Made by a program: the position numbers and the translations under genes | Part shown: in pieces, positions 47,125 to 58,610 of the stretch | How positions within the stretch are numbered: position 1 is the stretch's first letter | Layout of the letters: the number at the start of each line of letters is the position of its first letter | The notes under the pieces: model-generated | What the model saw: the letters and a program-made list of their open reading frames with translations, nothing else | The model's database searches: none | Told to the model about the DNA's origin: nothing | Source of the DNA: Thamnocephalis sphaerospora | Taxonomy: Eukaryota; Zoopagomycota; Zoopagomycetes; Zoopagales; Sigmoideomycetaceae | Direction of reading: 5' to 3' | Assembly (NCBI GenBank): GCA_003614735.1 | Contig: KZ992445.1 | Location: 1-59,424 of the forward strand | Length of the DNA stretch: 59,424 nucleotides

Positions 47125-47796
47125 CTGCTGCTGCTGCTGTGGTTTTGGCAGATGCTGCCGTGTACATCACATTGGCATCGTCACTACTGCTGCCTCTCCT
47201 TTCCATTCATCCATCCACGCCTTCATCCATCCATCCATCCGTTCATCTGCTGTATCTTTTCTCGTTGTGCACCGTGTTCATGCTGCTGCGCGCATAGGTA
47301 GGCAGACATGCGTCATCGTCATTATCATCGTCTTCGTCGTCGATGCGTGCATGTCCCTTTTTACGCCACGGCTCAAGTCAGAGCGGTGTTTGCCCAGAGC
47401 AGCTTGCCTTGTGCGGCTGTTCCTTCCATGGCCACCGTCTTGTTACGTCCGTGGCAGAGTAACGGCGCCGGAGGCACTTGCGCGACGCGTTTTGCGTCGT
47501 GCGCCGCCTCCACTTGCGCGCCACCTTGCGTCACCATAGAGTTGAGCGCGTGCCTTGCGTCCTAGACGTAGACCCGCCGCGCTCGTAGTTAGGAGACGTA
47601 CATCTTTTTGTCAATGCATGTGCCTGTTCTGTCCATGTCTGCCGATACACTTTGCTAACCAACGCGCCATGGCCCTCATTTGTGTTCCTGTCACGACTAC
47701 AGCCAGCAGCAACCATTCAACTATTAAATGCTCACATAGATATTTACTGATGTGCACGTGTGGGGCGTATGGTGTCTATACTACAGTGGAGCACCA
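47125..47796. other. Convergent 3' space between PCD1 and TAF11
   Basis: 672 bases; contains a CATC microsatellite at about 47205-47246. No coding exon seen. Confidence 0.5.
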
Positions 47797-49108
47797 TCAA
47801 AAGCCAGCTGGGGGCCGGCGCCGATGGAGCGAGCAGGCGGGCGTGCCGTGTGTAGCCTTGTAGCGACGCTGCGCTTCACGCAAATGCTCAGGACGCAGCG
47901 GTCCTGTCTGGCCCCATTCGACCATGACGTCGCGTGCTAATCAAGTGACGTTAGCTGGTGCCATGTTGCTACTACTGCTACTACTGCTACTGCTTACCAG
48001 TTTCGATAATCTCGCCCACGTATACCTTGGTGAAGCCGGCCACCACAAATGCCATGGTGGGCGATACGGTCTGTTGCAGCACCGAGGCAACCAGCTGTCT
48101 CGACGCAAAATCAGTTGGTCAACGATCAGCTCCTGCGCCGGCGCCGGCGCTGCCCAGTCTCTGCTGCCGTCTTACCTTGCGCACGGTGCTCTTTCCAAGC
48201 GCCGATCGACGGTACACTTCGTAGCGACGTAGCTGGTCCTCCGAAAAGACACTCATCAGTAGCCTACAGAATCGTTTAGCGCACTGCAGCACTGTACTCT
48301 AGCACATTGAATGTACCTACCGCAGCTCCTCCTTGGACTGCGCATCTTGAGCACGCTCAGCTGCCTCTTGATCTTTGACATTCTGTTCATCGTCGTCCTC
48401 GTCTTCGTCCTCGTCTTCGTCCTCCTCGTCTTCTTCATCGCGACCACGTCGACTGGTATGCGTGCCTTCGCTCTGAACGTCCAGCTCCATGGCGGTTGCC
48501 GGCTCCTTGCCAAGCGAGAATGTCACCGATGGACGTCGGTTTAGCGCCATCGCTGCGGCCGACTCTCGATCCGACAGGTCTTGCGTCGAGCGTAACGCGC
48601 CACGCTCTTGGTTACGTGCCGTGCTTTCCACCTTTTCGGCAACATCGTCGCCATCGCTGCGCATCAGCTCCTGCACCATGGACGAGCGCAGGTCGGCCAA
48701 GCCCGGCATGGTGCCCAGACTGCCCAGACCGCTCAAGCCGCTGACAGGCGAGAAGAGCGAGTCGGCACGGAATCCAGACGGAATCGGCTCTAGCTCGTCC
48801 AGGTCCACGTCCACGTCCAGATCGTCATCGCCCAGGTCATCAGCACTGCCCAGCTCTTCGTCGTCGCCGTCGTCGTCGTTGTTATTGCCGGTCGCTAGTG
48901 CGGTTTCTTCGCCGTTTGCTTCTGCTCGGCCAAGCTGGCCGTTGTCGTCGTCAGCAACCGCGCCGTCCATCTCCAGCGCTAGTGAGCCAACCAGGCTGCT
49001 CCACGGGTCCAGCGTCGCGTTGGAAAAGGCCGCGTGCTCGTCAACTGCGCCCTGGTCTGCGGTGCCAGCAGACGGCTGCGCTGGCAGCTGTGATGGTTGG
49101 TCGGCCAT
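47797..49108 (-). CDS. TAF11: TFIID subunit 11 (TAF11), histone-fold protein
   Basis: Exons 49108-48321, 48263-48176, 48094-47998 and 47936-47797 close to 370 residues. The N-terminal about 250 residues are acidic and low complexity, with Asp/Glu runs. The TAFII28 histone fold is carried by exons 2-4: LLMSVFSEDQLRRYEVYRRS, LGKSTVRKLVASVLQQ, VSPTMAFVVAGFTKVYVGEI, ARDVMVEWGQTGPLRPEHLR and EAQRRYK. TAF11 pairs with TAF13 in TFIID and contacts TFIIA/TBP. Two introns interrupt the fold exactly where motifs are restored on splicing. Intron 3 contains CTA/CTG-type repeats. The start is 279 bases from the divergent RCC1-type gene. Confidence 0.93.
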
Positions 49109-49387
49109 GAAGCAGGCGTGCAGAGGCACAAGAGTCGGTGACGATAATGCGACTACGCGATGTTTTCGTATTTTGCTGCCCAGCTCGACGCTTGCTTTTT
49201 CTTTCTCCACGTCCGCTACTTTTCATTATCGCCAGTGATTGCTAGGCAGTAACCTCTTATTCCTGTGCTTTGTTTTCAGGTAGGCTCTGGCGCGCTTCTG
49301 CAGCGTGGACGGTAATGAACGCGTGTGCAGCGGAACGCTAACCAGATAACTGCGACGCGTTTCGGTGTGGGTGTGCGGCTTGGCAGT

Positions 49388-51038
49388 ATGAGCAACGCAA
49401 CTACCGACACCAAGACCGCCGGTATTCCGCGTCCGGGCGCAAGCAAGCCAGCAGCGGTGGTGCGCAACCTGTATTCGACCACCGCGCCACGCGTCTGGAA
49501 GCGCACCGACCTGACGACGACCCAAAAGGTGGAGGAAATTCGCCGCACGGGCTCGCACAAGGGCCTGACGACGTACCTGCCTCTGCCGGCACGGCGCAGC
49601 GTGGTGGGAACGCCGCTGGTGTGCGGCACGGGTGACGCGGGCCAGCTGGGTCTGGGCGAGGACATTGTGGAGCGCAAGTTCCCCGCCTTGGTCAAGCAGC
49701 TTATTGCGCAGGGCATCGAGGTGGTTGACGTGGCGGCCGGTGGCATGCACACTGTCGTGCTGGACAAGAGCGGCAACCTCTGGAGCTGGGGCTGCAACGA
49801 CCAGTTTGCCCTGGGCCGCTCCTCCAAAGAAGACGAGGGCTATCTGCCGCAGCGGATGGAGGTGACCGACGAGGATGTGCGCTTTGTCAAGGCAGTCTGT
49901 GCCGATTCGATGACGGTGGCACTCAGCGAGGCGGGCACCGTCTACACCTGCGGCACCTTTCGCGTAAGTACGCGTTACAGCATTCATCCTTTTCCACTGT
50001 ACCACATCATCTCATGCATTATTCGTATTGCAGAACTCGCGCGGCAGTCTTGGCTTTGATCCGGACACGGACGTGCAGGACAAGCTGACCATCGTGCGCC
50101 CGCTTGCCGGGTTTGTCGTGGTCGATGTGAGCTGTGGCGTTGACCATGTGCTGGCACTTACCGACTCGGGCGTGATCTTTCAGTGGGGCAGCGGCGAACA
50201 GTCGCAGCTGGGCCGCCGCGTGCTGGAACGCCGCGAAATCCAAGCGGCCGTACCGCGCGAGCTCTGGCTGCCAGGCGTCAAGATAATTGGCGCCGGTTCC
50301 TACTGCTCGTTTGCATACACGCATGATGGCACGCTGTATGCATGGGGTCTCAACAACTTTAACCAGACGGGCATTGATCCCGAGGACGGCGGCCTGGCCA
50401 CTGATATTCTGCAGCCGACGCGAGTGCGTGCCCTGTCGGTGCCTGGCATGTCGCCCGTAGTGCAGATCCACGGTGGCGAGCACCATACGGTAGCGCGTTT
50501 GGAGAACGGAGAGGTGTGGGCGTGGGGCCGTGGTGATTTCGGTCAGCTGGGCCTGCCGCTGGATCGCGTGCGTGAGCTCAACCAGGAGCTGGTCAAGGAG
50601 CGCGGCGATGAAGCCGAGCATGTGTCGGCCCATAAGCTTGCCGTAGCTCGGCCGCAGCAGGTGACCGCGTTCAAGCGCCCGGTCCAGTGGATTGGCGTGG
50701 GCGGCAACCACAATCTGGCCGTGGACAGCCAGGCCACCGTCTACTCGTGGGGCTACGGCAACAGTCTGCAGCTGGGCAGCGGCGAAGAGGATGACGTTGA
50801 GGTGCCAGAGCCCGTGGCCGGCCAGCAGCTGCAGGGCAAGGGCTGTCTGGTGGCGACAGGCGGCGGTCACCACTCGGTGCTGCTTGTGACGGATGTGGAC
50901 AAGGCCCGCGAATCACTGACGCGCCATCCCGAGACTACCATTGTGATGGCCACCTCACCGCTGGTCAAGCAGCGCAGCTCGCTGAAACGAAGCAGCAGCG
51001 AACTCAGCAACAGCTCGTCCAAGAGTCGTCGCCGGTAG
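49388..51038 (+). CDS. RCC1-family Ran guanine nucleotide exchange factor
   Basis: Exons 49388-49963 and 50034-51038 give 526 residues. Seven-bladed propeller repeats are clear: VCGTGDAGQLGLG, DKSGNLWSWGCNDQFALG, SGVIFQWGSGEQSQLG, YAWGLNNFNQTG, EVWAWGRGDFGQLG and TVYSWGYGNSLQLG. The N-terminus is basic and Pro/Thr-rich; the C-terminus ends SSLKRSSSELSNSSSKSRRR, a likely nuclear localisation signal. Length and layout match fungal Srm1/Pim1, which load Ran with GTP on chromatin. Intron is 70 nt, phase 0, between two blades. Confidence 0.93.
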
Positions 51039-51938
51039 ACGATACGCTTGGCCTGACCGCACCTTCCGCCGATGCTGCCTGCGCCGCCAAGGCACCGTGC
51101 CTCTCTGCCTCCTTCATCATGTTTCATCGGCCGACTGCCTTTGCCCTCTTTGTTTGCAGAAACTACATTACAGAAACTACACTGTCCTGTGATGGCCATC
51201 GTTTGGTTCTCTACATAGATGACTGTGCCCATCTGCCCGTGCCATTGGCCAGCCAAGCTAGCTGTCATTGTTTTTATGCACATGGGCTCCGCTCCAATCA
51301 CCGCTGGTCTGTGCCACGGTAGCCTGTCGTGTGGTGAGCGGTGTAATGCAACACGCCGACGCCAATTGTGTTGGGGCAGATGGCGCGCCGGAAGTGGCTG
51401 CGGTTGGGTAGAGACATGTGAATGTGCATCGGCAGCGGGCGCCAATGTAGCGTCTACGGCAACATACTGGTCCGGCACACACGCCCAAGCGCCTGTTTGT
51501 TTGCCGTGCGCTGGGTTATATAGCGGCCTGGCGCGCTGCCGCTTGTCAGCTCAGCGCCTTTCGCCTCTGCTTTTTCGTTGTTGCTAGCCTACAGCCGCAG
51601 CTGGATTTCCAGTCGGTTGCCATCGCTGCATCTTCTATCTCCTTATCCTCCTGCTGCCGCTGCCGCTGCGTGTATAGCCGTGTGAACGTGAGTAGGCTAG
51701 GCCGTTGTCATGCTGCATGCTCCCGCTGGCCGCTGGTCCACGACATGCTGCGCTGCGCGCGACATGTCGCTCGCGTATTGCTGTGCAGAACACGTGTCAA
51801 ATCAGCGGATGGCCTGATGAGTGGCGCATACATCCAGATGCTCGGCGATAAAAGCGCGCGCATCTATCGACGCTGGCGCTCTGCCCATTTTGTTGATTGC
51901 TCTCGTGTTAACCCATTTTGTCACCATCTTTGCAGACA
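51039..51938. other. Promoter space of the FAD2-type desaturase
   Basis: 900 bases with no supported exon. A TATA-like GGTTATATAG lies near 51515, about 420 bases before the ATG; a 5'-leader intron ending TTTGCAG at 51934 is possible, right before the start codon. Confidence 0.4.
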
Positions 51939-53290
51939 ATGCCACCTCTTCCGCCCGAGGCTACGTCCACCGCCACCGACGCGCTTGCTGCCGAGGCTGC
52001 GCTGCGTCGCACCAACGTTCAGGCAGCCAAGGCACCTGTAGGCGATAACTCGGCCGTCTATCGTACCTCTGCCGAGGTGGAACGTACCTTTGTGCCGCCC
52101 ACCTTCACCATCAAGGAGCTGTATGATGCCATTCCGGCGCATTGCTTTGAGCGCAACACGCTGCGCTCGTCGCTGCACGTGCTCGAAGACCTGACGCTGA
52201 TAGCCATTATCGGCACGGCCATGTGGTTCACAGATGGCTGGCTTACTAGCCTTGCTGCTCCGCTCTGGGCCAAGGCGGTCGCTTGGTCGGTGTATGCCTA
52301 CGTGCAGGGTGTGGTTGCCACCGGCATTTGGGTCATCGCCCACGAATGGTAAGTTGGTCTAAACGCCGTTTTTTCGGTGGCTGTCGGCTGACCTGCGACG
52401 ACACACACAGTGGTCACCAGGCCTTCTCGCCGTCCACCAGCATCAACTACGGCGTGGGCTTTGTGCTTCACACGGCACTGCTGGTGCCATTCCACAGCTG
52501 GCGCATCACGCACGGCATGCATCATGCTCATACAGGTCATATGACAAAGGACCAGGTCTTTGTGCCAAAGACGCGGGCTCAGCACGGCCTGGCTGACGAG
52601 CAGGAGAACGAAGAGCACGAAGACTCGATCCTGCGCGAGACGCCCATCTACTCGTGCCTCAGCGTCCTGGTGATGCTTCTGGTGGGCTGGCCGCTCTACC
52701 TGCTGACCAACCTGTCGGGCCAGGACTATGGCCGCTGGACCTCGCACTTTTTGCCAAGCTCGCCCGTGTTCAAGGAGCGCCAGAGCGGCCAGGTCATTGC
52801 CTCGACGCTTGGTCTTTTGGCCATGCTAGGTCTGCTCGGCTGGAGCGCCAGCTACTTTGGCGCGGCTACGGTAGCCCTCTACTATGGCGCGCCGTACCTC
52901 TGGGTCAACGCCTGGCTGGTGACCATCACCTACCTGCAGCACACTGACCCGGTCCTGCCGCATTACCGCGCACCAGCCTGGGACTTTGTCCGCGGCGCGC
53001 TTTGCACTGTCGATCGCGACTTTGGCTGGCTGCTGAACGCGCGTCTGCACCATATTCACGACACGCACGTCTGCCACCACCTGTTCTCGCGCATGCCGCA
53101 CTACAATGCTGTCGAGGCCACGCGCCACCTGCGCGAGAAGCTTGGCCCGCAGTACTATGTCTTTGATCGCACGCCGATCATCAAGGCGCTCTACCGCAGC
53201 TGGCGCCAGTGCCGCTACGTCGAAAACACTGGCGACGTGCTCTTCTTCCGCGGTATCAATGAGCGCCGCGTTCCGACCAAGAGCGAGTAA
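51939..53290 (+). CDS. FAD2: Delta-12 (omega-6) fatty acid desaturase, FAD2 type
   Basis: Exons 51939-52348 and 52411-53290 give 429 residues. The three histidine boxes are H135-ECGH-139, HGMHH at 171-175 and HVCHH at 356-360. The first is split by the intron, whose removal creates the Cys codon. Surrounding sequence is of the fungal class: GHMTKDQVFVPKTR, DYGRWTSHFLP and DVLFFRGINE. Hydrophobic pairs flank the boxes, as expected for an ER enzyme that converts oleoyl to linoleoyl lipids. The second box has Gly-Met instead of the more usual basic residues but keeps all three His. Confidence 0.96.
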
Positions 53291-53495
53291 ACCTCGATCT
53301 AATTTCAAGTAAATACGCTTCCGCCAAAACATCATGCCGCGCCAGTAGGACTGTTTCCGCTTGCTTTCGTGTATCCTGCGTTCCCAGCCTACGTATCATC
53401 ACCGTGTTTGCGCTTTCTCTGCTCCCCACATCACTGTACAGTAGCTCCCACCGGTAAACCCACCTTGTCTGTCCTAGTCTCTAAACGCAGCCGCT

Positions 53496-54191
53496 ATGAT
53501 ACCCGCAGCAGCCTATGCAAGTACCGCGGCGTACTTTGGCCTTTCCTACGGCCTTTCCCTGTGGAGTCTCTTCCATTCGCGCTGGCTGGTGGTGGCGGCG
53601 CCCAAACCGTTCACGTCTGAAATCGCCTATGGCCTCCTGGTACGCTGTACCGCGTCCCATGGCTGCCGTGCATTTCCGCAAGAGGACCTTGGCGATTGCG
53701 GTCATGACGTTGGACAGAGCTTGCACGGCACAGTGTTGAGCAGCGTCGACAACGACAATCCTGGCTACGGCCCAGGCTTTTGCGGCGCATGGCGGGCAGC
53801 ACGTTTTGCTGCCATAGCAGCGGCGGTAATTGGCGTGCTGGTTCTGGTCGAGCTGGCGGGCACTTTGCTGGCAAAATCCTATGCACGACGCGCGCGTTCC
53901 TGGAAAGTGGTTGCTACCCTGCTGAGCACACACGGTAAGTGGTGGAGGAGTGGTCTGACGTGCGATAGACGCTGAGCATCCTGTTGTGCACGGCTAGCCA
54001 TCTGTCTCGTGTTTGCCACCCTTATCATTAGCGATCTAGCCTCAAAGTCGGCGCTATTCTACTTTGATACGAGCTATGGCACCGGTTACTGGCTTACGTA
54101 CGCCAGCTGGATTATGGAAGGCTGCGGTGTACTGGCACTGATGGCGTTTGCGCTCTATGCCCGCCGTTTCCCCGTTTACGAAGTGGTCTAG
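53496..54191 (+). CDS. Four-TM membrane protein of unknown function (SUR7/claudin-like layout)
   Basis: Exons 53496-53934 and 53998-54191 give 210 residues. Four hydrophobic helices: AYFGLSYGLSLWSLF region, AAIAAAVIGVLVLVELAGTLL, AICLVFATLIISDLAS and MEGCGVLALMAFALYA. The loop between TM1 and TM2 carries at least four Cys (RCTASHGC, GDCGHD, GFCGAW), as in SUR7/PalI or claudin-like proteins. I cannot name a family and no diagnostic motif is visible. It lies between the desaturase and lumazine synthase, only 86 bases from the end of the latter. Confidence 0.68.
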
Positions 54192-54277
54192 CGCTGGTCA
54201 AGCTGGCTAGTGTGACGACTGCCCAAACACGCGCATCTAAATGACCTCATACAGAAATGTATTTGCAAGTGATAACA

Positions 54278-54838
54278 TCAGCCAGTGTGCGGCATCACGT
54301 TGGCCTGTCCCAGCAGCGCCATCTCGACGGCAGCGCTGCCCCAGTCCAGGCCGTGGTTGTGTCCCTTCTCGGTGAGGCCGGCGCGCGCCAGTGCCTGCTC
54401 GTCCGACAGACAGGTCAGCACGCCAAATATCACCGGCACGCCCGTGTCCAGACCGACGCGCGTCAGGCCGTGCGTTACCGCCTCGGAAATGTACTCAAAG
54501 TGCTGCGTCTCGCCCTTGATCAACACGCCAATTGTAATGACCGCGTCGTAGCCGTACTGGGTCGCGGTAATGGCGCGCGGAGCTCCGCTGCGTGTGGACA
54601 CGTCCAGAAGGCGGCGCGCGGCAAACGGCAGCTCATAAGAACCGGGCACGGTCTCGATGGTGATGTGGTCGTGCGGCACCTGGTGACGCTCCACCAGCGC
54701 CTCGATAGCGCCATTCACCAGTGCGCCCACAATCTTTTCGTTCCAGCGTGCATGTACGATGAGCACACGGAGTTTGCTGCCGTCGAGCACGTTGTGCTGT
54801 GTCGGCAGGCCCTTGCTGAAATCCTTGCTGGTGGACAT
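54278..54838 (-). CDS. RIB4: 6,7-dimethyl-8-ribityllumazine synthase
   Basis: Intron-free, 186 residues. Family motifs: LRVLIVHARWNEKIV, TVPGSYELPFAARRLL, ITIGVLIKGETQHFEYI (active-site His in GETxHFEY), PVIFGVLTCLSDEQALARAG and HGLDWGSAAVEMALL. It condenses 5-amino-6-ribitylamino-uracil with dihydroxybutanone phosphate in riboflavin synthesis. A spacer between SYELPFAARR and DAVITIGV is longer than in bacterial enzymes, as in other fungi. Confidence 0.97.
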   Translation of the reverse strand: MSTSKDFSKGLPTQHNVLDGSKLRVLIVHARWNEKIVGALVNGAIEALVERHQVPHDHITIETVPGSYELPFAARRLLDVSTRSGAPRAITATQYGYDAVITIGVLIKGETQHFEYISEAVTHGLTRVGLDTGVPVIFGVLTCLSDEQALARAGLTEKGHNHGLDWGSAAVEMALLGQANVMPHTG

Positions 54839-55319
54839 AATGAATACAGTGCAGTGCGATAACAGAAATGGTGGCAGGCGGGTAGCGATGCAGTGCTGCC
54901 TTTAAGATGGATCATCTTTTAGTAATCCTGACACGGCACTTGCAGTTCATAGTAATACATATCTCACATCTGAGTAATCTCGCGTCTGAGTAATCTCACC
55001 GACGCTGGATGCGCAAGCACAACAGCTACAGCGAGGAAAAGAAATTATTTATCCCAAACGATGCTTGCCCTATCTCACTGTCAACTACTGCCCATTATCA
55101 TCACGCTCATGTAACAAGTTGGCACACTGGTGGTGATCTAGTGCGTCCATACAAGCCGTTCATACCATTGTGCTACACTTCTCGAGTGCCTGCACAGTTT
55201 GGACTAGAACGCTCACTACAGAGCAGTCTAAACCGATTTTCCGTATTCTTTCCGTTCTCTGCTACTATCAAAAGGTTGCGGGCATTGAATGCCCACAGTC
55301 AAGTGTATCTGCAATGCAT
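54839..55319. other. Promoter space of RIB4
   Basis: 481 bases, AT-richer than its surroundings, with repeated TCTGAGTAATCT near 54970-54995. No exon seen. Confidence 0.4.
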
Positions 55320-56513
55320 CTAGTGCATGCTGGTGTAGGTGCTGATGTCGATGTCGACATCGGTGTTGCTGTCAAACACCTCTAGAAAGTGCAGCATCTG
55401 ATCTGCACTATTGAAGCAGGGAAATATGTTGACGGCGCAAAAAGACCTGAACAGTCTGTTGGCTTGACCGCGAAACACGGGATCGGTGCGCAGGTACTCT
55501 TGTTCCTCGGTAAAGCGCATCCTATCAAGCCAAACTCCGAAATGATATCCCATGTCTTGCTGGATATCCTTCATGCCACGCTCGCTGTCGATGTGCACGT
55601 GCATCGGCGTCTCGAGTGTGCTGTGCAGCTCGGGGTAAAGCGGCGGAAAAAATGCCGCGTCTACGATACTTGGTACCGTCGGCGCCGGAGTGCCGTAGCT
55701 GGTGTCAGGCGTGGCTGACGTGCTGCTAAAAAAACCCATGCTGGGACTCTGTTCATCAGCGATCATGTTCAATTCTTGCGGTGCCGTTACATTCTGCACT
55801 TGGTTCCTGTACGCATCGTAGCCGTTCTTGTAGTAATCGATGATAAACGATCGTTCTTCTCTCCACGTCCGTCCAAGAATCGTGGAGCGGATGCCGTTAA
55901 GTGCAGACGGCAACATGCTGGTGATGAGCTTTCGCGCATATTTGGAATAGAGCATATAGCAGTTCATAAACTTGCGCTGACTGCCTGCTTTCGTTTTGTT
56001 TGTCTGGTCGTTGGAGGCCGACTTGCAGGACTGCTGCTCTTCTTGTAGCCTGATCAGTGCCGATAGATCGTTGGCCGCGGCCGCTTCGCTCACGGTGTCC
56101 ACGGCGGAGCAATACGTGTGCGGACCAGGCATCCCTGCATGGGCGTGTAAAGCATGAGATGAGCTGCAGCGAACGGTTAGTGCGCTAGTACTTGCCAAAG
56201 AGCACCGTGTGAAGGTTTAGCTTTGAGCTTGACACCGAGTTGGCCTCTTGCTTCTGTAATACTATACCTTTCTCCTGAATATACTCGAGTGCAAGCCAGA
56301 TTATCGACTTGCATGGCTTTTTCAGCTTTGCCCACTCTATGGCCTCAGCAACCAGCTCGCATAGGTACGCTTTCTGCGCATTTTTATCCACACTTTTGCG
56401 CAACTCAAACAGCGTCGGTGCTGCAAAGTGCACTGGTTAGGGCGTGCGTTGTATGGGCACGCGTGGTGCTTATAGCTACCCTTGTTTTGTTTTTCGCGCT
56501 TCGCTTTGGGCAT
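55320..56513 (-). CDS. HMG-box (MATA_HMG-like) transcription factor
   Basis: Exons 56513-56480, 56432-56268 and 56134-55320 give 337 residues. The start MPKAKREKQNK is basic. An HMG box lies in exon 3, about residues 115-180: RKFMNCYMLYSKYARKLI, then RSTILGRTWREERSFI and YYKNGYDAYRNQ. The spacing of N, Y, the GxxW core and the Tyr-rich third helix fits the sequence-specific MATA_HMG class found in fungal mating-type proteins. The rest is Ser/Thr/Pro-rich, ending in an acidic VFDSNTDVDID tail. Introns are 47 and 133 nt. The second acceptor (catgcag|GGATG) was chosen because the alternatives break the phase. A role in sexual development is conceivable but unproven. Confidence 0.72.
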
Positions 56514-56840
56514 GGTCTACGCAGCGGTAATTAGTATGCTGCGTTGGCGGTGGAGATTGAGACACCCTGTTGCTTGAACATACGGCTGTTTGTTTTCCGT
56601 TCGTGTTGGTTGACGCAAAGTGCGGCGGCGAGCAAAGGTGTACTTGTCGAGTGGATGCTGTGGGGGCTGGCCGTCGCTGACGAGCGGCCAGGCTTTTTAA
56701 CGCATATGCGGTGTCTGTACGACGACGCACATACCGCAAGCTGGCCACTGCATCTGCAGCACTGCCGCCGCCGCCGCCGCCATCACTGCATGTTCTTGTC
56801 GTGCGCTTGGGCCTGATTGGTTTCGAAAAGCAGAGCAAAC

Positions 56841-57085
56841 ATGCCAACCGACGCAGCGGCAAATCCTCCAAAACACATGTCGCTATCAAAAGTCCGTGAC
56901 GCGGACGACCTTGTCGATAGCGTTGACGACGCAACAGCAGGTACAGGTGCTACTGTTTGGCTCGTTGGCGGTACACCTGTGCCACGTACAACAGGCCGCT
57001 GTACCTGTGATTGGACAGAACAACGATGGCCCAACGCCGCCGTCGAGCATGTTCGCGCCATCAACGCCAGCCGCTCAGCCCAGTA
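56841..57085 (+). CDS. Possible small hypothetical protein
   Basis: ATG 56841 opens MPTDAAANPPKHMSLSKVRD. A plausible intron (about 56941 to 57018, CAG|gtacag ... gacag) joins it to a frame ending INASRSAQ at 57085, for about 57 residues. The unspliced frame is also open to the same stop. No family is recognised, and the antisense frame is open as well, so this may be spurious. Confidence 0.25.
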
Positions 57086-57590
57086 GCTTATGTTGGCGCG
57101 CTGCATGTCACATGCGCGGTCGTTCCAGCGCTACTGCGCCTGCTGGTTGGTTAGCAACATCGAAAGCCACCTGTCGCCGGCGTGCAAGCATGCTGTGCAC
57201 CCAACGATGAATCTGGTGGGTCAAGCTTTTGCCTGCATCGCCAACTCGGCTGCAGACGGCATCTTGGCTGTCGTTACATCAGGAACGCGTCCGAGACAGC
57301 AGGGAATCGGATCAAGCGGTTTGCGGTCGCACGCAAAGGCACCGTCTAAGCTGCGCTTTATCGTTTTTGGACGACCGCTATGATGAGACTGTCACGGCCA
57401 ATGATGGTGTGCTTACTTGGCGATTTCGCGGCGCTGACGCTGGACCGTAAGCGTCTGAATGGCGGCTTACATCAAGTAGACGAGTAACGGCTGATTGGAT
57501 AGGTTGATGCAGGTTCTGCATCTTTTATTCGTAGCCGTTTGGTTGGCTCACATGTTGGCCACGCTCACATGCTGGCTGCTGCTCGTAGGC
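57086..57590. other. Space before the single-exon 7TM gene's end
   Basis: 505 bases. Short plus-strand frames are present but have no family features; I see nothing else. Confidence 0.35.
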
Positions 57591-58610
57591 CTAGCGAATC
57601 ATTAGGCGACGCCGGCCGCCACGGTATGTCGATCGCAGCTCCGTGGAGGCCAAGCCATGCACAAACACAGACGTTGTCGTCTCCAAGTGTGCAACCGCCT
57701 CTTCTGGGATGCGGATGTGCTGCGTGGGCGTCACTTTGGAAGATGTCGCGCCCATCCTAACACAGTGGCGCACCAGTAGCGTCGATGTGACGACCCAGTC
57801 CAGGACAAAGAAGAATTCCGAGAGCAGTCCGATCAGCTCAACAGCGGCGAATATCATACACACGAGGTTCGATACGACTATCAGGCACATGATCTGGATC
57901 CCGTCGTGAACAAGCCGTGCCCACGCAGCCGAGCCAAACTGCCGATATTGCCGGTAGACGACCAGAATGAACGCAACCGAAAGCAGAATGTTGATGGGCG
58001 CGTCGATGCAAAGCTTCATCCAGGGCACGTAGGGCGGATAGCACGAGATGCAGCCGATGCCAGGCACCATGATTGTGGGGCTGATCCACGCGTAGTAGGC
58101 GTAGAGAAGTTGTGGAAATAAAAGAACCGCGCCAAGAATCAGGATATACCTGTTGCGGTTGTGTGCCAAATACGCCCGCTGCAGCAACACCGTGCTTATA
58201 CAAAAGGGCGACAGCGTCAGACCAGCTCCAGCGATCCAGAGGACCTGGCGGCAGGATGGACCGCTGGGGACAAACCCCATCATGGCAATGCCTGCAAATG
58301 TCATCCCGGCCATTGCCTGCAGCAGGCAACACCACCCTGCAAGGGCAAACGGCGACTGACGCATTATGCGCACAGAAAGAATAAAGTTGCGCACAAAAAT
58401 AACGCTGATGACAGTGTTGATTAGTGCCTGCAGCATAAACCCATGCGTGCGCAGTCGCATCTGTGCTAGATCATCCTGCGCTTGCAGTACATAGGTTATG
58501 GCGTTCATCTCGCCCAGCGGATGTAGTGGAATGCCCCATATATATGATGCATTCTTCTCCCAGTTATTTTCCAATAAGGTGAGTCGATCTATCGAGCCCG
58601 AGGGAAACAT
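57591..58610 (-). CDS. Single-exon seven-TM protein of unknown family
   Basis: 339 residues, no intron. The N-terminal about 60 residues (NWEKNASYIWG) have a possible N-glycosylation site. Seven helices follow: ALINTVISVIFVRNFIL, WCCLLQAMAGMTFAGIAMMG, IAGAGLTLSPFCISTVLL, YILILGAVLLFPQLLYAYY, INILLSVAFILVVY, IMCLIVVSNLVCMIFAAVEL and FFFVLDWVVTSTLLV. Cys in loop 1 (GPSCRQVL) and loop 2 (GCISCYP) could pair as in GPCRs. It lacks the CQxQ and WCWI motifs of the pair at 34-37 kb and has no introns, so it is a different family. The tail is Thr/Ser-rich and ends in basic residues. Function unknown. Confidence 0.75.
   Translation of the reverse strand: MFPSGSIDRLTLLENNWEKNASYIWGIPLHPLGEMNAITYVLQAQDDLAQMRLRTHGFMLQALINTVISVIFVRNFILSVRIMRQSPFALAGWCCLLQAMAGMTFAGIAMMGFVPSGPSCRQVLWIAGAGLTLSPFCISTVLLQRAYLAHNRNRYILILGAVLLFPQLLYAYYAWISPTIMVPGIGCISCYPPYVPWMKLCIDAPINILLSVAFILVVYRQYRQFGSAAWARLVHDGIQIMCLIVVSNLVCMIFAAVELIGLLSEFFFVLDWVVTSTLLVRHCVRMGATSSKVTPTQHIRIPEEAVAHLETTTSVFVHGLASTELRSTYRGGRRRLMIR

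Noticed and set aside
54257-54862. 201-residue plus-strand frame opposite RIB4
   Set aside because: Complete antisense overlap with a well-identified lumazine synthase.
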